Shown: positions 9,534 to 19,233, counted from the first letter of the stretch. The stretch is DNA of 64,000 nt from an uncultured Nitrosomonas sp. (GCA_902826115.1 CADEDO010000012.1:1-64000), one strand, 5' to 3'. Numbers and translations are program-made. The notes: generated by a model not told the origin, from the sequence alone.

Positions 9534-11621
9534 TCAAAATGCGACGATGCGTACCCGCAATCCACCAAATACATTGAGCGGCGGGCCGGGTTCGTAATAA
9601 CGACCGAGCGCGGCATTGATGCGGGTATTGGCGTTATATTGTGCATCGAACAAGTTATTGATGCCCACGAACACGGAGCCCTCTATGCCGTTGCGTTTTG
9701 CTTCCCATCCCAGTAGGAATTGCCCCAGATGGTAGGCATGATTTGTGGCCGTATTGGTGTCGTTGACAAAAAAATCCCCCACGCGCTGCACATGGATTTG
9801 TCCGAAAAAGCCCAGAGGATGCGCGTATCGCACCAATCCTTCCCAGCGGTGAGTGGGGATGCCGGGGAAACGATTGCCTTCTAGGTTGGTGTCGTTGACT
9901 ACATATTTTTCAAATTCAAAGTTGGAGTAGGTGTAGCTGACTTCGCCGCGCAAACCTTTCCATTCCGGTGTGGCCAGCCGTGTTTCCACACCCAGCCGAC
10001 GCGATTGCCCGGCATTGCGGAAAAACGCCCGCCCTGGTGAGGAAGGTAGCTCAAACGGGGTAATTTCATCCCAGGTGCGAATGAAGAATACCGCCGTGTC
10101 GTATTGGAATCCCGCCGTATTGCCGCGAATCCCCAGTTCATTGCTCAGTGATGTTTGTGCATTCAGGCGAGGATTGAATCCGCCTCTGCCCGCCGGATTG
10201 TTGAGTAGTTCGGTGGTGGTGGGTGCTTCGAACACAGAGGCGACATGAGTATAGATTTGCTGCTGCTCGGTCAGGTGATACACCAATCCAATGGAACCAC
10301 TGGCCTGCGCTACTGTTCTGGAGCCGGATTGGTTGCCATCCGTTTTGAAAGCGTCTTTCACTTGATAATGCAACCAATCCCAGCGGCCACCCATGACCAG
10401 ATCCAGCTTGTCCAGCATATTCCATTCATTGCGAAAGAACGGCCCGACACTTTGCACGCGCTCGATTTGGCTGAGGTTCAATGTGTCTCTTACGCCGAAG
10501 TTGTTATTAAAGCGCTGGCGATTGTCGTTCTGCATGCCGTAGTCGACACCGATCAGGAAACGGTTCGGCCGGTTGAATAACTGATGATCATTGACAAATT
10601 GCAACATGAGTCCGCCTACCCAGCGATCAAACTGTACCTGGCCGCCATCAAAGAATGCCTGGCGGCTTTGGAAATCACGGTGCAGCAAGTAGGTTGTGGC
10701 TGTGAACTCCTTGCCGGCGGAAAATCGATTACGAAACCGTAATCCCATTTCCTCCTGGCGAATTTCTTCGCCGGCATTGAACTGTACATTGCGAGCCGAA
10801 GCTTGTCTTGGGTTGGTGCGGACTTCGGCACTGGTCAAAGCGCCAGGGTCTTTGGAGAGCGGAGAATAAAATTCACGCAATACCAGCATCAAGTCAGAAT
10901 TGTCACCGGTCTGGAAATTTAACTTGGCTTGAGAAAATGTGTTTTGCATCGCACTGTGATCGCGCCAGCCATCTTGCTGCAAGTGCGAGCCAAACAGGCT
11001 GTAGCCGAAATTGCCATTGCGCCCGCCCATAAACAGTTCGGATTTCAGGTAACCATATTGACCAAATACCTGGCGTGGCATGATGATAAGTTTTTCCGGA
11101 GGCGCTTCGCGCGTGGTGATGTCGATCATGCCGCCGGATGCATTGCCATACAGCGCAGCGGATGGGCCGCGCACAATATCCATGCGCTCGATCAAGGAAG
11201 GGTCGATTGAATCCAGTTGCGTCTGCCCGTCCGGCAACGTGGCCGGAATGCCATCCACGCGCATCTGAATGCCACGCACGCCAAACGGCGAACGCGCGCC
11301 AAAGCCGCGAATGGCAATGCGCAAATCCTGCGTAAAATTAAACTGATTCTGAAAGAAAACCCCCGGCGTGCCGCGCGCGAATTCATCCAGTGTTGCGCCC
11401 GGCTGATAGTGATGCTGCGGATTATGCGTGATTTGCGTGATGCTGTTGGGGATCTGCGCCGGTGAGCGCTCGCTGCGGGTTGCGGTGACGTTGATGGAAT
11501 CCATGCTGACCGCTGGCATTGATTTAGGCTCTTGCGACCAAGCAGAAGATGCCATTAAGATGGCGCTGAGGATAAAAAGGACAAAATTCACAAGATATTG
11601 GGTTAGATTGGATAGCGTCAA
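9534..11621 (-). CDS. TonB-dependent outer-membrane receptor, YncD/PqqU-like
   Basis: A 695-residue TonB-dependent transporter: signal peptide (about 1-29, cut after AWS), a TonB-box-like segment around SINVTATRSE, a plug domain (about 45-170) with IRGFGARSPFGVRGIQ, VDGIPATLPDGQ and LYGNASGG, then a 22-strand barrel ending in aromatic Phe. From memory these plug blocks, DGWRDHSAMQ, DPGALTSAEV and the C-terminal GRYYEPGPP closely follow E. coli YncD, shown to import PQQ and renamed PqqU. The downstream neighbour is a PQQ-dependent dehydrogenase, which fits PQQ uptake. The start is TTG with no clear ribosome site, so the first few residues are uncertain. Siderophore uptake cannot be excluded. 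Confidence 0.88.
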   Translation of the reverse strand: MTLSNLTQYLVNFVLFILSAILMASSAWSQEPKSMPAVSMDSINVTATRSERSPAQIPNSITQITHNPQHHYQPGATLDEFARGTPGVFFQNQFNFTQDLRIAIRGFGARSPFGVRGIQMRVDGIPATLPDGQTQLDSIDPSLIERMDIVRGPSAALYGNASGGMIDITTREAPPEKLIIMPRQVFGQYGYLKSELFMGGRNGNFGYSLFGSHLQQDGWRDHSAMQNTFSQAKLNFQTGDNSDLMLVLREFYSPLSKDPGALTSAEVRTNPRQASARNVQFNAGEEIRQEEMGLRFRNRFSAGKEFTATTYLLHRDFQSRQAFFDGGQVQFDRWVGGLMLQFVNDHQLFNRPNRFLIGVDYGMQNDNRQRFNNNFGVRDTLNLSQIERVQSVGPFFRNEWNMLDKLDLVMGGRWDWLHYQVKDAFKTDGNQSGSRTVAQASGSIGLVYHLTEQQQIYTHVASVFEAPTTTELLNNPAGRGGFNPRLNAQTSLSNELGIRGNTAGFQYDTAVFFIRTWDEITPFELPSSPGRAFFRNAGQSRRLGVETRLATPEWKGLRGEVSYTYSNFEFEKYVVNDTNLEGNRFPGIPTHRWEGLVRYAHPLGFFGQIHVQRVGDFFVNDTNTATNHAYHLGQFLLGWEAKRNGIEGSVFVGINNLFDAQYNANTRINAALGRYYEPGPPLNVFGGLRVRIVAF

Positions 11622-11791
11622 AGTAGGTCATGCACAGGGCTTATACGATCGATGCATGCTCATATTCAGAGTTGGCAAGAGTATAAAGTACTATTAAGTC
11701 TTAATGTTTTCTAGCCAGTATTAAAACCGATGGGAAAACCTGCTGGTTTCCCCGGTTGCAAAAAATTCTAAAACAATTGGAAAAATACAAA

Positions 11792-12607
11792 ATGAATCAT
11801 CATACGCGTCACGATACTCAGCTACTGGCGCCCAAAAACCGCATCATCCTGCTCGGTGCCAGCAATCTGACTTTGTCCTTGCGCTGGGTGATTCATCTCA
11901 TGCAGCAGCAGTTGGGAGGGGGCAACGAGATTCTGGTGGCAAACGGGCATGGTCGTGCGTATGGCATGTCCAGCCAAGTGCTGCTGCGCGGGTTGCCGGG
12001 AATTGTCGCTAGCGGTTTGTGGAATCAGTTGGCATCGTCCGGGCCGCGTCCGACCTATGCGTTATTGACCGATATCGGTAACGATATTTTGTATGGTTCC
12101 TCTCCCGAGCAAATTTTGCGCTGGGTGGAATGGTGTGTGGAACAGTTGCGGCAGCAGTCTGCGCAGATGGTGGTCACCAATTTGCCGATTGTGGCCATTG
12201 AAGATTTGTCCGAGCGGCGTTATGGCTTTTTTCGCAAGCTGTTTTATCCGAGCTGCCAGCTGCCCAGACATGAGACGGTGAGTCGGGTTCGCGCAGTGCA
12301 TCGTGGGTTGATGGATATGGCTGCGCGCTGGAATTTTTCGTTATATGAACAGGATGCTGTTTGGTTTGGGCCAGATGGCATTCATGTCAATTACTGGCAG
12401 CGGAAAGCGTTTTATCAGGATGTGCTTAAACGATTTTCATCATCAGGTTTGAATGATCTGCAAGTTTCTGCAGAAAATAGCAGTGGATCGTGGCTAGCTT
12501 GGCAACGGCGTCCGCAGTTTGCTTATAAAACGGTATCAGGACGGGCGATTTATTGTCCACAGCCGAGCGGCTGGTTGGCGGATGGAGCGGCTATTTATAA
12601 GTACTGA
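11792..12607 (+). CDS. SGNH/GDSL-type hydrolase
   Basis: From the ATG at 11792 the protein has 271 residues. A TTG at 11756 would add 12 residues, but neither start has a strong ribosome site. LLGASNLTLS near the N-terminus occupies the block I position (Ser nucleophile, GDSL variant), TDIGNDILYG supplies the GxND block, and DGIHVNYW near residue 205 supplies the C-terminal DxxH pair. No signal peptide is seen. Family members hydrolyse esters of lipids, sugars or acyl groups. It precedes the broken ketoacyl synthase by 128 bases on the same strand, so an acyl-ester role is plausible but inferred. No named subfamily was recognised. Confidence 0.65.
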   Translation: MNHHTRHDTQLLAPKNRIILLGASNLTLSLRWVIHLMQQQLGGGNEILVANGHGRAYGMSSQVLLRGLPGIVASGLWNQLASSGPRPTYALLTDIGNDILYGSSPEQILRWVEWCVEQLRQQSAQMVVTNLPIVAIEDLSERRYGFFRKLFYPSCQLPRHETVSRVRAVHRGLMDMAARWNFSLYEQDAVWFGPDGIHVNYWQRKAFYQDVLKRFSSSGLNDLQVSAENSSGSWLAWQRRPQFAYKTVSGRAIYCPQPSGWLADGAAIYKY

Positions 12608-12735
12608 TCTATTGATTTTACATGCAGGTTTGACAGTCAATTCGGCTTTCAGTATATTCATCGGCGATAAAGAAATACGCTTATTTTTCCTATAGTCTGC
12701 ATTAAAAATTCTGTTTGATTTGTTATTGATTTCTT

Positions 12736-13947
12736 ATGCGCGTAGTGGTTACTGGAATGGGGATTATTTCACCGATCGGCACCGGTGCTGATCAGTTCTG
12801 GAATGCAGCCATTCAAGGCGTCAGTGGAATCAGTAACATTCAATGCTTCGATGCATCCGGCCAATATTCGCGGATCGCAGGTCAAATTAATGGATTTGAT
12901 CTTTCCTCTTTTTTTATCCGCAAAACAGATCGATCAGACTGATCGATTTACGCAGCTAGCGCTATGTGCTGCCAATCTGGCACTGGAAGATGCCGGTGGG
13001 CTTGAAGGCTATGCGCCGCGCCGTTTAGCTGTCAGCCTGGGTTCTGGCATGGGTGGATTTTCAACCTTTGAATCGTCCGCTGCACGCAAACTGCAGAATA
13101 AATCCATGCCGCCTTTCACCGTTCCGCGCATCATGGCCAATTCCGCCGCTGCCTGGATAGCGACTAAACATGGAATGAAAGGAGCGAATCTGACGTGCAG
13201 CACGGCCTGTTCTTCCGGCGCCAATGCCATTGGCATGGGGCTTGATTTGTTGCGCACCGGGAAAGCGGATGCGGTTATTGCGGGCGGTGCCGAAGCCTGC
13301 GTATTGCCGCTGACCATGTCAGGATTTGAGGCGCTGCATGCTTTATCCACCGGCTTTAACGATGATCCTGCGCGTGCATCGCGGCCTTTTGCCAAAGGCC
13401 GGGACGGTTTTGTCATCGGCGAAGGTGTGGGTATCCTGATTCTGGAAAAAGAGGAGGCAGCGCAACGGCGCGGAGCCAAAATATATGCGCGGCTTGCGGC
13501 TGTGCTTGCGATGCAGCACATATCGTTGCGCCGGATATGGAAGGGCAAGTGGCGGCGATGCGGACGGCAATTGAAGATGCCGGTATGACGCCCGCGCAAG
13601 TGGATTACATCAATGCGCATGCCACGTCCACGCCTCTCGGCGACGTCGTGGAAACCAGAGCCATCAAGCAGCTTTTCGGTGAACGTGCTCAGGAAATCGC
13701 CATCAGTGCCTCCAAATCCATGATCGGACATAGTATTGGTGCATCGGCGGCCATCGGCAGCATTGCCACCATCATGACGCTGCATTCCGGCACGATACAC
13801 CCAACCATCAATCTGGTTGAGGCAGATCCGGAATGTGATCTCAACTATACCCCTAATCACGCGATCCAGAAGAAAGTGCAAGCTGGTATATGCAACGCAT
13901 TCGGGTTTGGCGGCAACAACGCCAGCATCGTCTTTACAATTATTTAA
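12736..13947 (+). pseudogene. Beta-ketoacyl-ACP synthase II-like, two frameshifts
   Basis: The FabF-type reading is spread over two frames. Frame 1 starts at ATG 12736 (RVVVTGMGIISPIG). Family homology leaves it at the T7 run 12909-12915, continues in frame 2 (DRFTQLAL) and returns to frame 1 near 13498-13499. Dropping one T and adding one G gives a continuous protein of about 403 residues. It keeps the active cysteine (CSTACSSGANA), both histidines (NAHATSTPLGD and SKSMIGHSIGA) and the C-terminal GFGGNNAS. Catalytic residues being intact argues that the loss is recent, or that the breaks are read errors. The ACP gene starts 24 bases later, so this was a dedicated KAS/ACP pair. Confidence 0.8.
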
Positions 13948-13971
13948 CTATAGTAGGTATTTAGTTTAGCT

Positions 13972-14220
13972 ATGAATACAACAGAACTTGAAGCAAAAGT
14001 AATAGAATTTATTGCCTCAAAAGTCGAAAACGTAGATGTTTTCCAGATCACGACGGCTTCACATTTCGAAGCACTTGGACTCGACTCACTCGATACTGTC
14101 CAGCTTTTGTTCGATGCGGAGGAAATCTTTGGCGTCAGCTTTGACGGCGAAGAAGTCAAAAGCCTGCGCAGTGTCGGAGATATCGTTGCTTATATCAGCA
14201 AGCATCCGCCTGCGGTTTAA
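13972..14220 (+). CDS. Acyl carrier protein
   Basis: An 82-residue acidic four-helix protein with the phosphopantetheine site LGLDSLDTVQLLFDAEE; Ser39 is the attachment residue. EEIFGVSF and VGDIVAYI are the usual helix III/IV segments. It resembles fatty-acid ACPs, but it lies in a KAS-ACP-hydrolase cluster without fabD or fabG, so it is probably a second, specialised ACP and not the housekeeping acpP. It follows the KAS reading by 24 bases and precedes the next gene by 2 bases, so the three are likely transcribed together. The acyl group it carries is unknown. Confidence 0.9.
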   Translation: MNTTELEAKVIEFIASKVENVDVFQITTASHFEALGLDSLDTVQLLFDAEEIFGVSFDGEEVKSLRSVGDIVAYISKHPPAV

Positions 14221-14222
14221 TC

Positions 14223-15566
14223 GTGAACATTGCAAGCTGTATGCATTCAAATTATTTTAATTGCTCAAAGCGGAACTTATCATGGGTTGATAAGCAGTTA
14301 GTTCCCCTGCTTGAGCCATTATCCATTGTCACCCCTAGGCGACACGCATCGCGCAATGGAATTCCTTTACCTGCCAGAATAATGGTCTTGATCGGCATGC
14401 TTGTGGTGTTGGCAATGATATCCGGTTGTGTGCATCAGCAGTTTGTCAGCGAACCCTATCCCCGCTGGGGACAAGAGAGCAACATCCCGCAATCCGGCGA
14501 TAATCCGCCGATCATCTTGCGTACGCTTTTCCCTTCGGATCCCGCCAAGTCACCCGCCTGTGTGTTGCTGGTTCACGGCATGAATGAACATATCGGACGT
14601 TATGGCGAGGTGGCGCGTTATTTTGCGCGGAATTTTATCGTTGCGGGTTTTGATCATTATGCGCATGGTCTTTCCAATCCGGTACTGCAACAGGCTGATC
14701 AGGCGCTTGCTGCCGGGGCAAATAGACAGGCAGTCAGTGATGCTTACTTGGCGCAATCATCATTATCGAATTTGGAGCCGATGCGTGAGGTTCTGGGGCG
14801 GGCGCTCAAACAGCTTATTATTCTTTGTGATGAACAAGGAGAGCCCGGTCGGCCTGTGTTCATTGTTTCGCACAGCCTGGGGGCTTTGGTGACGGCTTCT
14901 TACTTGGTGTCGCAGCGCGATGAAGATGATCTGATCAAGCGCGTGCGAGGCGTTGTGTTTCTGGCGCCGGCTTTCGCAGTCAGCGAACCGCCAGGTTGGC
15001 GCGGCTGGATGGCGAATCCGTTGATCAAGCTGTCTTTTCACGCCGAAACGCATTTTCTGCATCCGCATGATGAGCCCTTGCCGCTGTTGATATTCAATCA
15101 GTTGTTGTCGCTAATGATAGTGCCTGTATTGGATGGGGCGTTCGAGGTGCTTTCATGGCCTGGGTTAAGGAATTTTCTGACTCCTGTTGCACCGGAATGG
15201 GTGAAGGATTATTTAACCGATAGCGAAGAGGAAAAAGCACGTTTGCGTGCCGATAGCTGGATTGTGCGCCGCAGTCTTTTGCGTTTTATAAAAAGCATTG
15301 AAGCAGAAGTTGTTGGCTTTCGTCGTATGATGGGTCAATTCACACCTCCCTATTATCTGATTTATTCGGAACATGATCCTATTACCCCCGCATGGGGCAG
15401 CGAGGATTTTTCCCGCGCTACTTTGCAGCATCATTCTGATAACGAAGTCCTGGCACTACCCAATCTGCCTTATCACCAGCATCTATTTTTGCAAGAGCCT
15501 GCGCGTACTGAGATATTGAAAAATATCGAACTATGGATGGATCGCCGATTGCGTGCGTTAGAGTAA
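14223..15566 (+). CDS. Alpha/beta hydrolase, monoacylglycerol lipase-like lipoprotein
   Basis: Up to 447 residues from a GTG at 14223. An ATG at 14382 (giving 394 residues) places a hydrophobic segment directly at the N-terminus, ending in ISGC, a lipobox-like site, so I favour an outer-membrane-anchored lipoprotein with that later start. VHGMNEHIGRYGEVARYF is the oxyanion-side motif of monoglyceride lipases/lysophospholipases, FIVSHSLGALV carries the nucleophile serine, SEHDPITP the acid, and LPYHQHLF the histidine. It is tightly packed behind the ACP gene (2 bases), implying translational coupling if the GTG is used. The product of the KAS/ACP pair may be its substrate or leaving group; this is inference. 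Confidence 0.8.
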   Translation: MNIASCMHSNYFNCSKRNLSWVDKQLVPLLEPLSIVTPRRHASRNGIPLPARIMVLIGMLVVLAMISGCVHQQFVSEPYPRWGQESNIPQSGDNPPIILRTLFPSDPAKSPACVLLVHGMNEHIGRYGEVARYFARNFIVAGFDHYAHGLSNPVLQQADQALAAGANRQAVSDAYLAQSSLSNLEPMREVLGRALKQLIILCDEQGEPGRPVFIVSHSLGALVTASYLVSQRDEDDLIKRVRGVVFLAPAFAVSEPPGWRGWMANPLIKLSFHAETHFLHPHDEPLPLLIFNQLLSLMIVPVLDGAFEVLSWPGLRNFLTPVAPEWVKDYLTDSEEEKARLRADSWIVRRSLLRFIKSIEAEVVGFRRMMGQFTPPYYLIYSEHDPITPAWGSEDFSRATLQHHSDNEVLALPNLPYHQHLFLQEPARTEILKNIELWMDRRLRALE

Positions 15567-15787
15567 CTCGCTGATGGCGTTGTATGCATTTTGTATCAAT
15601 GACAATCGAAGTTGGTTACTCAGATGACACAAAAACAATCTGTTTCAGTTTGCCTACCTTGGCTGACTGGAAGTGCAACAACCTATTAGTTAATGGCCGC
15701 GTTATGACGGTTGGTATCGGTTGTTGACTTCACTTATACTTCACCAGTAATCAAAAAATATTTCAAACAGGATATAAGGTGATACGA

Positions 15788-16126
15788 ATGCTGAAAGCAA
15801 CATTATCCGATCTGATGAAGAAAATTCCGGGCAAGGCTTCTGCGGAATGGCCGATGGGTGAGCCGTTTACGCAAGCTTTCGCGCATGGCTCGATGTCGGT
15901 TGAGGTCTATGCGCCCAAGGGGACGGATATACAGACCCCGCACGATCAGGATGAGCTGTATTTTATCCATTCCGGTCATGGCGAGTTTGTCGTGGCTGGT
16001 GAACGTCATCAGTTTGAGCCGGGTATGGTATTTTTTGTGGCAGCCCACGTAGAACATCGCTTTGAGAATTTTTCGCCGGATTTTTCTACTTGGGTGGTGT
16101 TCTGGGGGCCTAAGGGCGGTGAATGA
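15788..16126 (+). CDS. Small cupin-domain protein
   Basis: A 112-residue single-domain cupin. The ATG at 15788 is chosen because TAAGG at 15775-15779 sits eight bases upstream; a GTG at 15779 is part of that site. The double-stranded beta-helix motifs are visible: TPHDQDELYFIHSGHGEF (metal-binding His/Glu set) and GMVFFVAAHVEHRFEN (second His). Small cupins of this type bind metal or small ligands and may be isomerases, dioxygenases or sensors; the function cannot be set. It stands between the lipase gene and an ArsC-like gene, with 221 bases before it that hold no feature I can name. Confidence 0.75.
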   Translation: MLKATLSDLMKKIPGKASAEWPMGEPFTQAFAHGSMSVEVYAPKGTDIQTPHDQDELYFIHSGHGEFVVAGERHQFEPGMVFFVAAHVEHRFENFSPDFSTWVVFWGPKGGE

Positions 16127-16173
16127 GCTGTCGGTAGCTAATTTCTGATTTCTGAATTTGAAGGTCGCGTCAT

Positions 16174-16527
16174 ATGCTCAAACTTTATGGCTATAAACAG
16201 TGCGGTACTTGCCGCAAGGCGGAGCAATTCCTGCAGCAAGCTGGCATTGGCTACGAATTTATCGATATCACTGAAAATCCACCTACCGCAGAAGAGCTGG
16301 CTGCCATTGTCGAACGTGCCAGCGTTTCTTTGAACAAGCTCTTCAACACCAGCGGTGTGCAATATCGCGAATTGAAAATCAAGGATCAATTGCCTGGACT
16401 ATCTGACCAGGCGATACTCGTTTTGCTGGCCGGTAATGGTCGTTTGATCAAAAGACCGCTGATCACCGACGGAAAGCGCGCGACGGTGGGATTCAACGCG
16501 CAGCAATTTGCGGCTGTCTGGAGCTGA
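16174..16527 (+). CDS. ArsC/Spx-family thioredoxin-fold protein
   Basis: A 117-residue protein of the ArsC family of the YffB/Spx kind. It starts LKLYGYKQCGTCRKAEQFL with a CxxC pair at about residues 10-13, then NPPTAEELAAIV, the helix LNKLFNTSG, and the C-terminal LIKRPLITDG, where the family arginine sits. Members are glutaredoxin-like reductases or RNA polymerase-binding regulators. True arsenate reductases carry a single N-terminal Cys with a conserved triple-Arg set, so an arsenate role is not supported. The gene is 47 bases downstream of the cupin, possibly one transcript. Confidence 0.85.
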   Translation: MLKLYGYKQCGTCRKAEQFLQQAGIGYEFIDITENPPTAEELAAIVERASVSLNKLFNTSGVQYRELKIKDQLPGLSDQAILVLLAGNGRLIKRPLITDGKRATVGFNAQQFAAVWS

Positions 16528-16704
16528 CTTCTGCTTGATCATGATGGTTGGCAGGCTGCCGGCAACGTGAGACGTACCAATCAGTCTCTCACGCTCAGCT
16601 AACCAAACAAACTTGCGCTTTGCGGCTCATGCTTGTACTCTTTCGGCCATAGTCGGCATGAATAGGGTTTTTTATTCCATAACCGGATCAAGCAGGAGGC
16701 AAAA

Positions 16705-19233
16705 TTGGGTGAGCAACGTTTTTTAGTGCGCAAGGCGGCGGTACTCGGGGCTGGTGTGATGGGGGCGCAGATAGCGGCGCATTTGGTGAATGCCAATATC
16801 GAAACAATGCTGTTCGAGTTGCCCGGGGAAGTGAATAATCCCAATGCCAATGTGATCAAAGCGGTGGAGAAACTCAAAAAGCAGGAGCCCGCGCCACTTT
16901 CGGTTAAAGCCAAGGCGACTTTCATCCAGCCAGCCAATTATGATCAGCATCTGGAATGGCTCAAAGATTGCGATCTGGTGATCGAAGCGATTGCTGAGCG
17001 TATGGACTGGAAGCGCGATTTGTACACCAAGGTTGCTCCTTATCTGGGTGAACATACGATTTTTGCCAGCAATACATCCGGATTATCCATCAATCAATTG
17101 GCAGAAGCTTTTCCGGAGGCATTGCGTCATCGGTTTTGCGGTATCCATTTTTTCAACCCTCCTCGCTATATGCATCTGGTCGAGTTGATTCCTTGCCAGG
17201 GCAGCGATGCGGGCATGCTGGATGATTTGGAAGCATTTCTCGTGACCTATCTGGGCAAGGGCGTGATTCGTGCCAAGGATACGCCGAATTTTATCGCCAA
17301 TCGCATTGGCGTATTTTCTTTGCTGGCTACCATGCATCATGGCCGGGCATTTGATTTTGGTTTTGACCTGGTCGATGCGCTCACGGGTGCCCTGATTGGA
17401 CGCCCTAAAAGCGCCACATTCCGCACCGCTGATGTGGTTGGATTGGATACGCTGGCGCATGTCATCAATACCATGCGCGATACGTTGCCGGATGATGCCT
17501 GGCACGCGCATTTTGCGGTGCCGGATTGGTTGCAGGGCTTGATTCAGGCGGGTGCCTTGGGTGAGAAAGTCAAACGCGGAGTGTATCAAAAAGTAAAGAA
17601 AGAAATTCATGTGTTTGATCTGTCGACACAAACCTATCGCTTGTCAGGCAGTGAAGTAGATGAAGAATTGAAGCGTTTGCTGAAGTACAGCAACCCGACT
17701 GAGAAGTTTGCGGCTTTACGCACTAGTTCACAGCCGCAGGCACAGTTTTTGTGGTCGATTTTTCGAGATTTATTTCATTATTGTGCGGTGCAGCTGGAAT
17801 CCATCGCCGATAATGCACGCGATCTGGATTTGGCCGTGCGTTGGGGATTTGGCTGGAATCAGGGACCTTTTGAGATTTGGCAAGCGGCTGGTTGGAAACA
17901 GATAGCCAATTGGATTCAGGAGGATATCTCCGCTGGCAAAACCATGAGTCAGGCGCCACTGCCTCAATGGGTCATGGCGATTGCTGATAGTGACACGCAA
18001 AGTGTACATACGGCGCAAGGCTCTTTTGCACCGACAAGCGGAAAACCGCAACTGCGCTCAAAACTGCCGGTATATCAACGCCAGTTGTTTCCGGATCGCT
18101 TGATCGGCGAACAAGCAACCTACGGGGAAACCATCTTTGAAACTGATGCGGTCAGGATGTGGCATACCGGGGATCAAATAGCCATACTCAGTTTTAAAAG
18201 CAAAATGCACACGATTGGTATCGATGTGTTGCAAGGCGTGCAGCAGGCGATCAAGGAAGCTGAGCAAAACTGGCGCGCGCTGGTGATTTGGCAAACTGAG
18301 CCGCCGTTTTCAGCCGGTGCTAATTTGCAGAAAGCCACCGAACGGCCTAAACCCGACGCGCAACATAGCAACGCGCCATCTGCGCCGCCATCGCCACCAT
18401 CGGCATTTCAGTCGTTCCTGAAAAAATTCAAGAAATCGGCTCAGGCGACAGTGCTGCATGTGGCACGTGAATTGGATTTCGCCGATGTGTTGATGGCCAA
18501 GAAACTGGCGGAAGTGGATGGAATGATCAAGCAATTTCAGCAGACTTCACAGGCGCTGCGCTATTCGATGATTCCGACCGTGGCTGCGGTGGATGGTCTG
18601 GCGCTGGGCGGGGGTTGTGAATTTGTCATGCATTGCGACCGTGCGGTAGCGACATTGGAGAGCTATATCGGCTTGGTGGAAGTGGGCGTTGGATTGTTGC
18701 CGGCGGGCGGCGGTTGCAAGGAATTCGCGCTCCGTTCTGCGCAAAATGCCAAAGATGGCGATCCTTTCCCGCAGTTGAAATATTATTTTCAGACCGTGGC
18801 GATGGCGGAATTGGCCAAAAGTGCCGAGCAGGCAAAGGAGCTTGGTTATTTGCGCCTGGCAGATACGGTGGTGATGCATCGTTTCGAGTTGCTGCATGTG
18901 GCCAAAGCGCAGGCAATGGCGTTAGCGGCGGTCGGCTACCGTCCGCCATTGAGAAACCGGGAGATTCCGGTGGCGGGTAATACCGGTATTGCAACCATTC
19001 AGAGCCAGTTGGTTAATTTGCGGGAAGGCGGTTTCATTTCCGAGCACGATCACCTGATTGGCAATAAAGTCGCGCATGTGATGTGTGGCGGTGATTTGAC
19101 GCCGGGCAGCCTGGTGGATGAAGATTGGTTCCTGGAACTGGAACGCGCAGCGTTTATGGAATTGCTGGCGACCGAAAAAACACAGGCGCGGATTGAGCAT
19201 ACGCTGAAAACCGGTAAACCATTAAGAAACTGA
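16705..19233 (+). CDS. fadN: 3-hydroxyacyl-CoA dehydrogenase/enoyl-CoA hydratase, FadN type
   Basis: An 842-residue two-domain beta-oxidation enzyme with the dehydrogenase first. Residues 5-300 hold the NAD fold (VLGAGVMGAQIAAHL) and GIHFFNPPRYMHLVE with the catalytic His. The dehydrogenase C-terminal domains follow to about 430. A crotonase domain starts near 480, with AVDGLALGGGCEF and IGLVEVGVG keeping both catalytic glutamates. That order is the reverse of E. coli FadB and matches Bacillus FadN. A Pro/Ser-rich insert (about 545-575) interrupts the crotonase. The TTG start at 16705 is fixed by AGGAGG at 16694-16699. FadA follows 49 bases later; the pair would complete hydratase, dehydrogenase and thiolase steps. 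Confidence 0.93.
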   Translation: MGEQRFLVRKAAVLGAGVMGAQIAAHLVNANIETMLFELPGEVNNPNANVIKAVEKLKKQEPAPLSVKAKATFIQPANYDQHLEWLKDCDLVIEAIAERMDWKRDLYTKVAPYLGEHTIFASNTSGLSINQLAEAFPEALRHRFCGIHFFNPPRYMHLVELIPCQGSDAGMLDDLEAFLVTYLGKGVIRAKDTPNFIANRIGVFSLLATMHHGRAFDFGFDLVDALTGALIGRPKSATFRTADVVGLDTLAHVINTMRDTLPDDAWHAHFAVPDWLQGLIQAGALGEKVKRGVYQKVKKEIHVFDLSTQTYRLSGSEVDEELKRLLKYSNPTEKFAALRTSSQPQAQFLWSIFRDLFHYCAVQLESIADNARDLDLAVRWGFGWNQGPFEIWQAAGWKQIANWIQEDISAGKTMSQAPLPQWVMAIADSDTQSVHTAQGSFAPTSGKPQLRSKLPVYQRQLFPDRLIGEQATYGETIFETDAVRMWHTGDQIAILSFKSKMHTIGIDVLQGVQQAIKEAEQNWRALVIWQTEPPFSAGANLQKATERPKPDAQHSNAPSAPPSPPSAFQSFLKKFKKSAQATVLHVARELDFADVLMAKKLAEVDGMIKQFQQTSQALRYSMIPTVAAVDGLALGGGCEFVMHCDRAVATLESYIGLVEVGVGLLPAGGGCKEFALRSAQNAKDGDPFPQLKYYFQTVAMAELAKSAEQAKELGYLRLADTVVMHRFELLHVAKAQAMALAAVGYRPPLRNREIPVAGNTGIATIQSQLVNLREGGFISEHDHLIGNKVAHVMCGGDLTPGSLVDEDWFLELERAAFMELLATEKTQARIEHTLKTGKPLRN

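Noticed and set aside
13009..13881. Long open frame antisense to the ketoacyl synthase
   Set aside because: It mirrors the KAS codon pattern and has no recognisable protein family; the KAS reading on the other strand has clear motifs.
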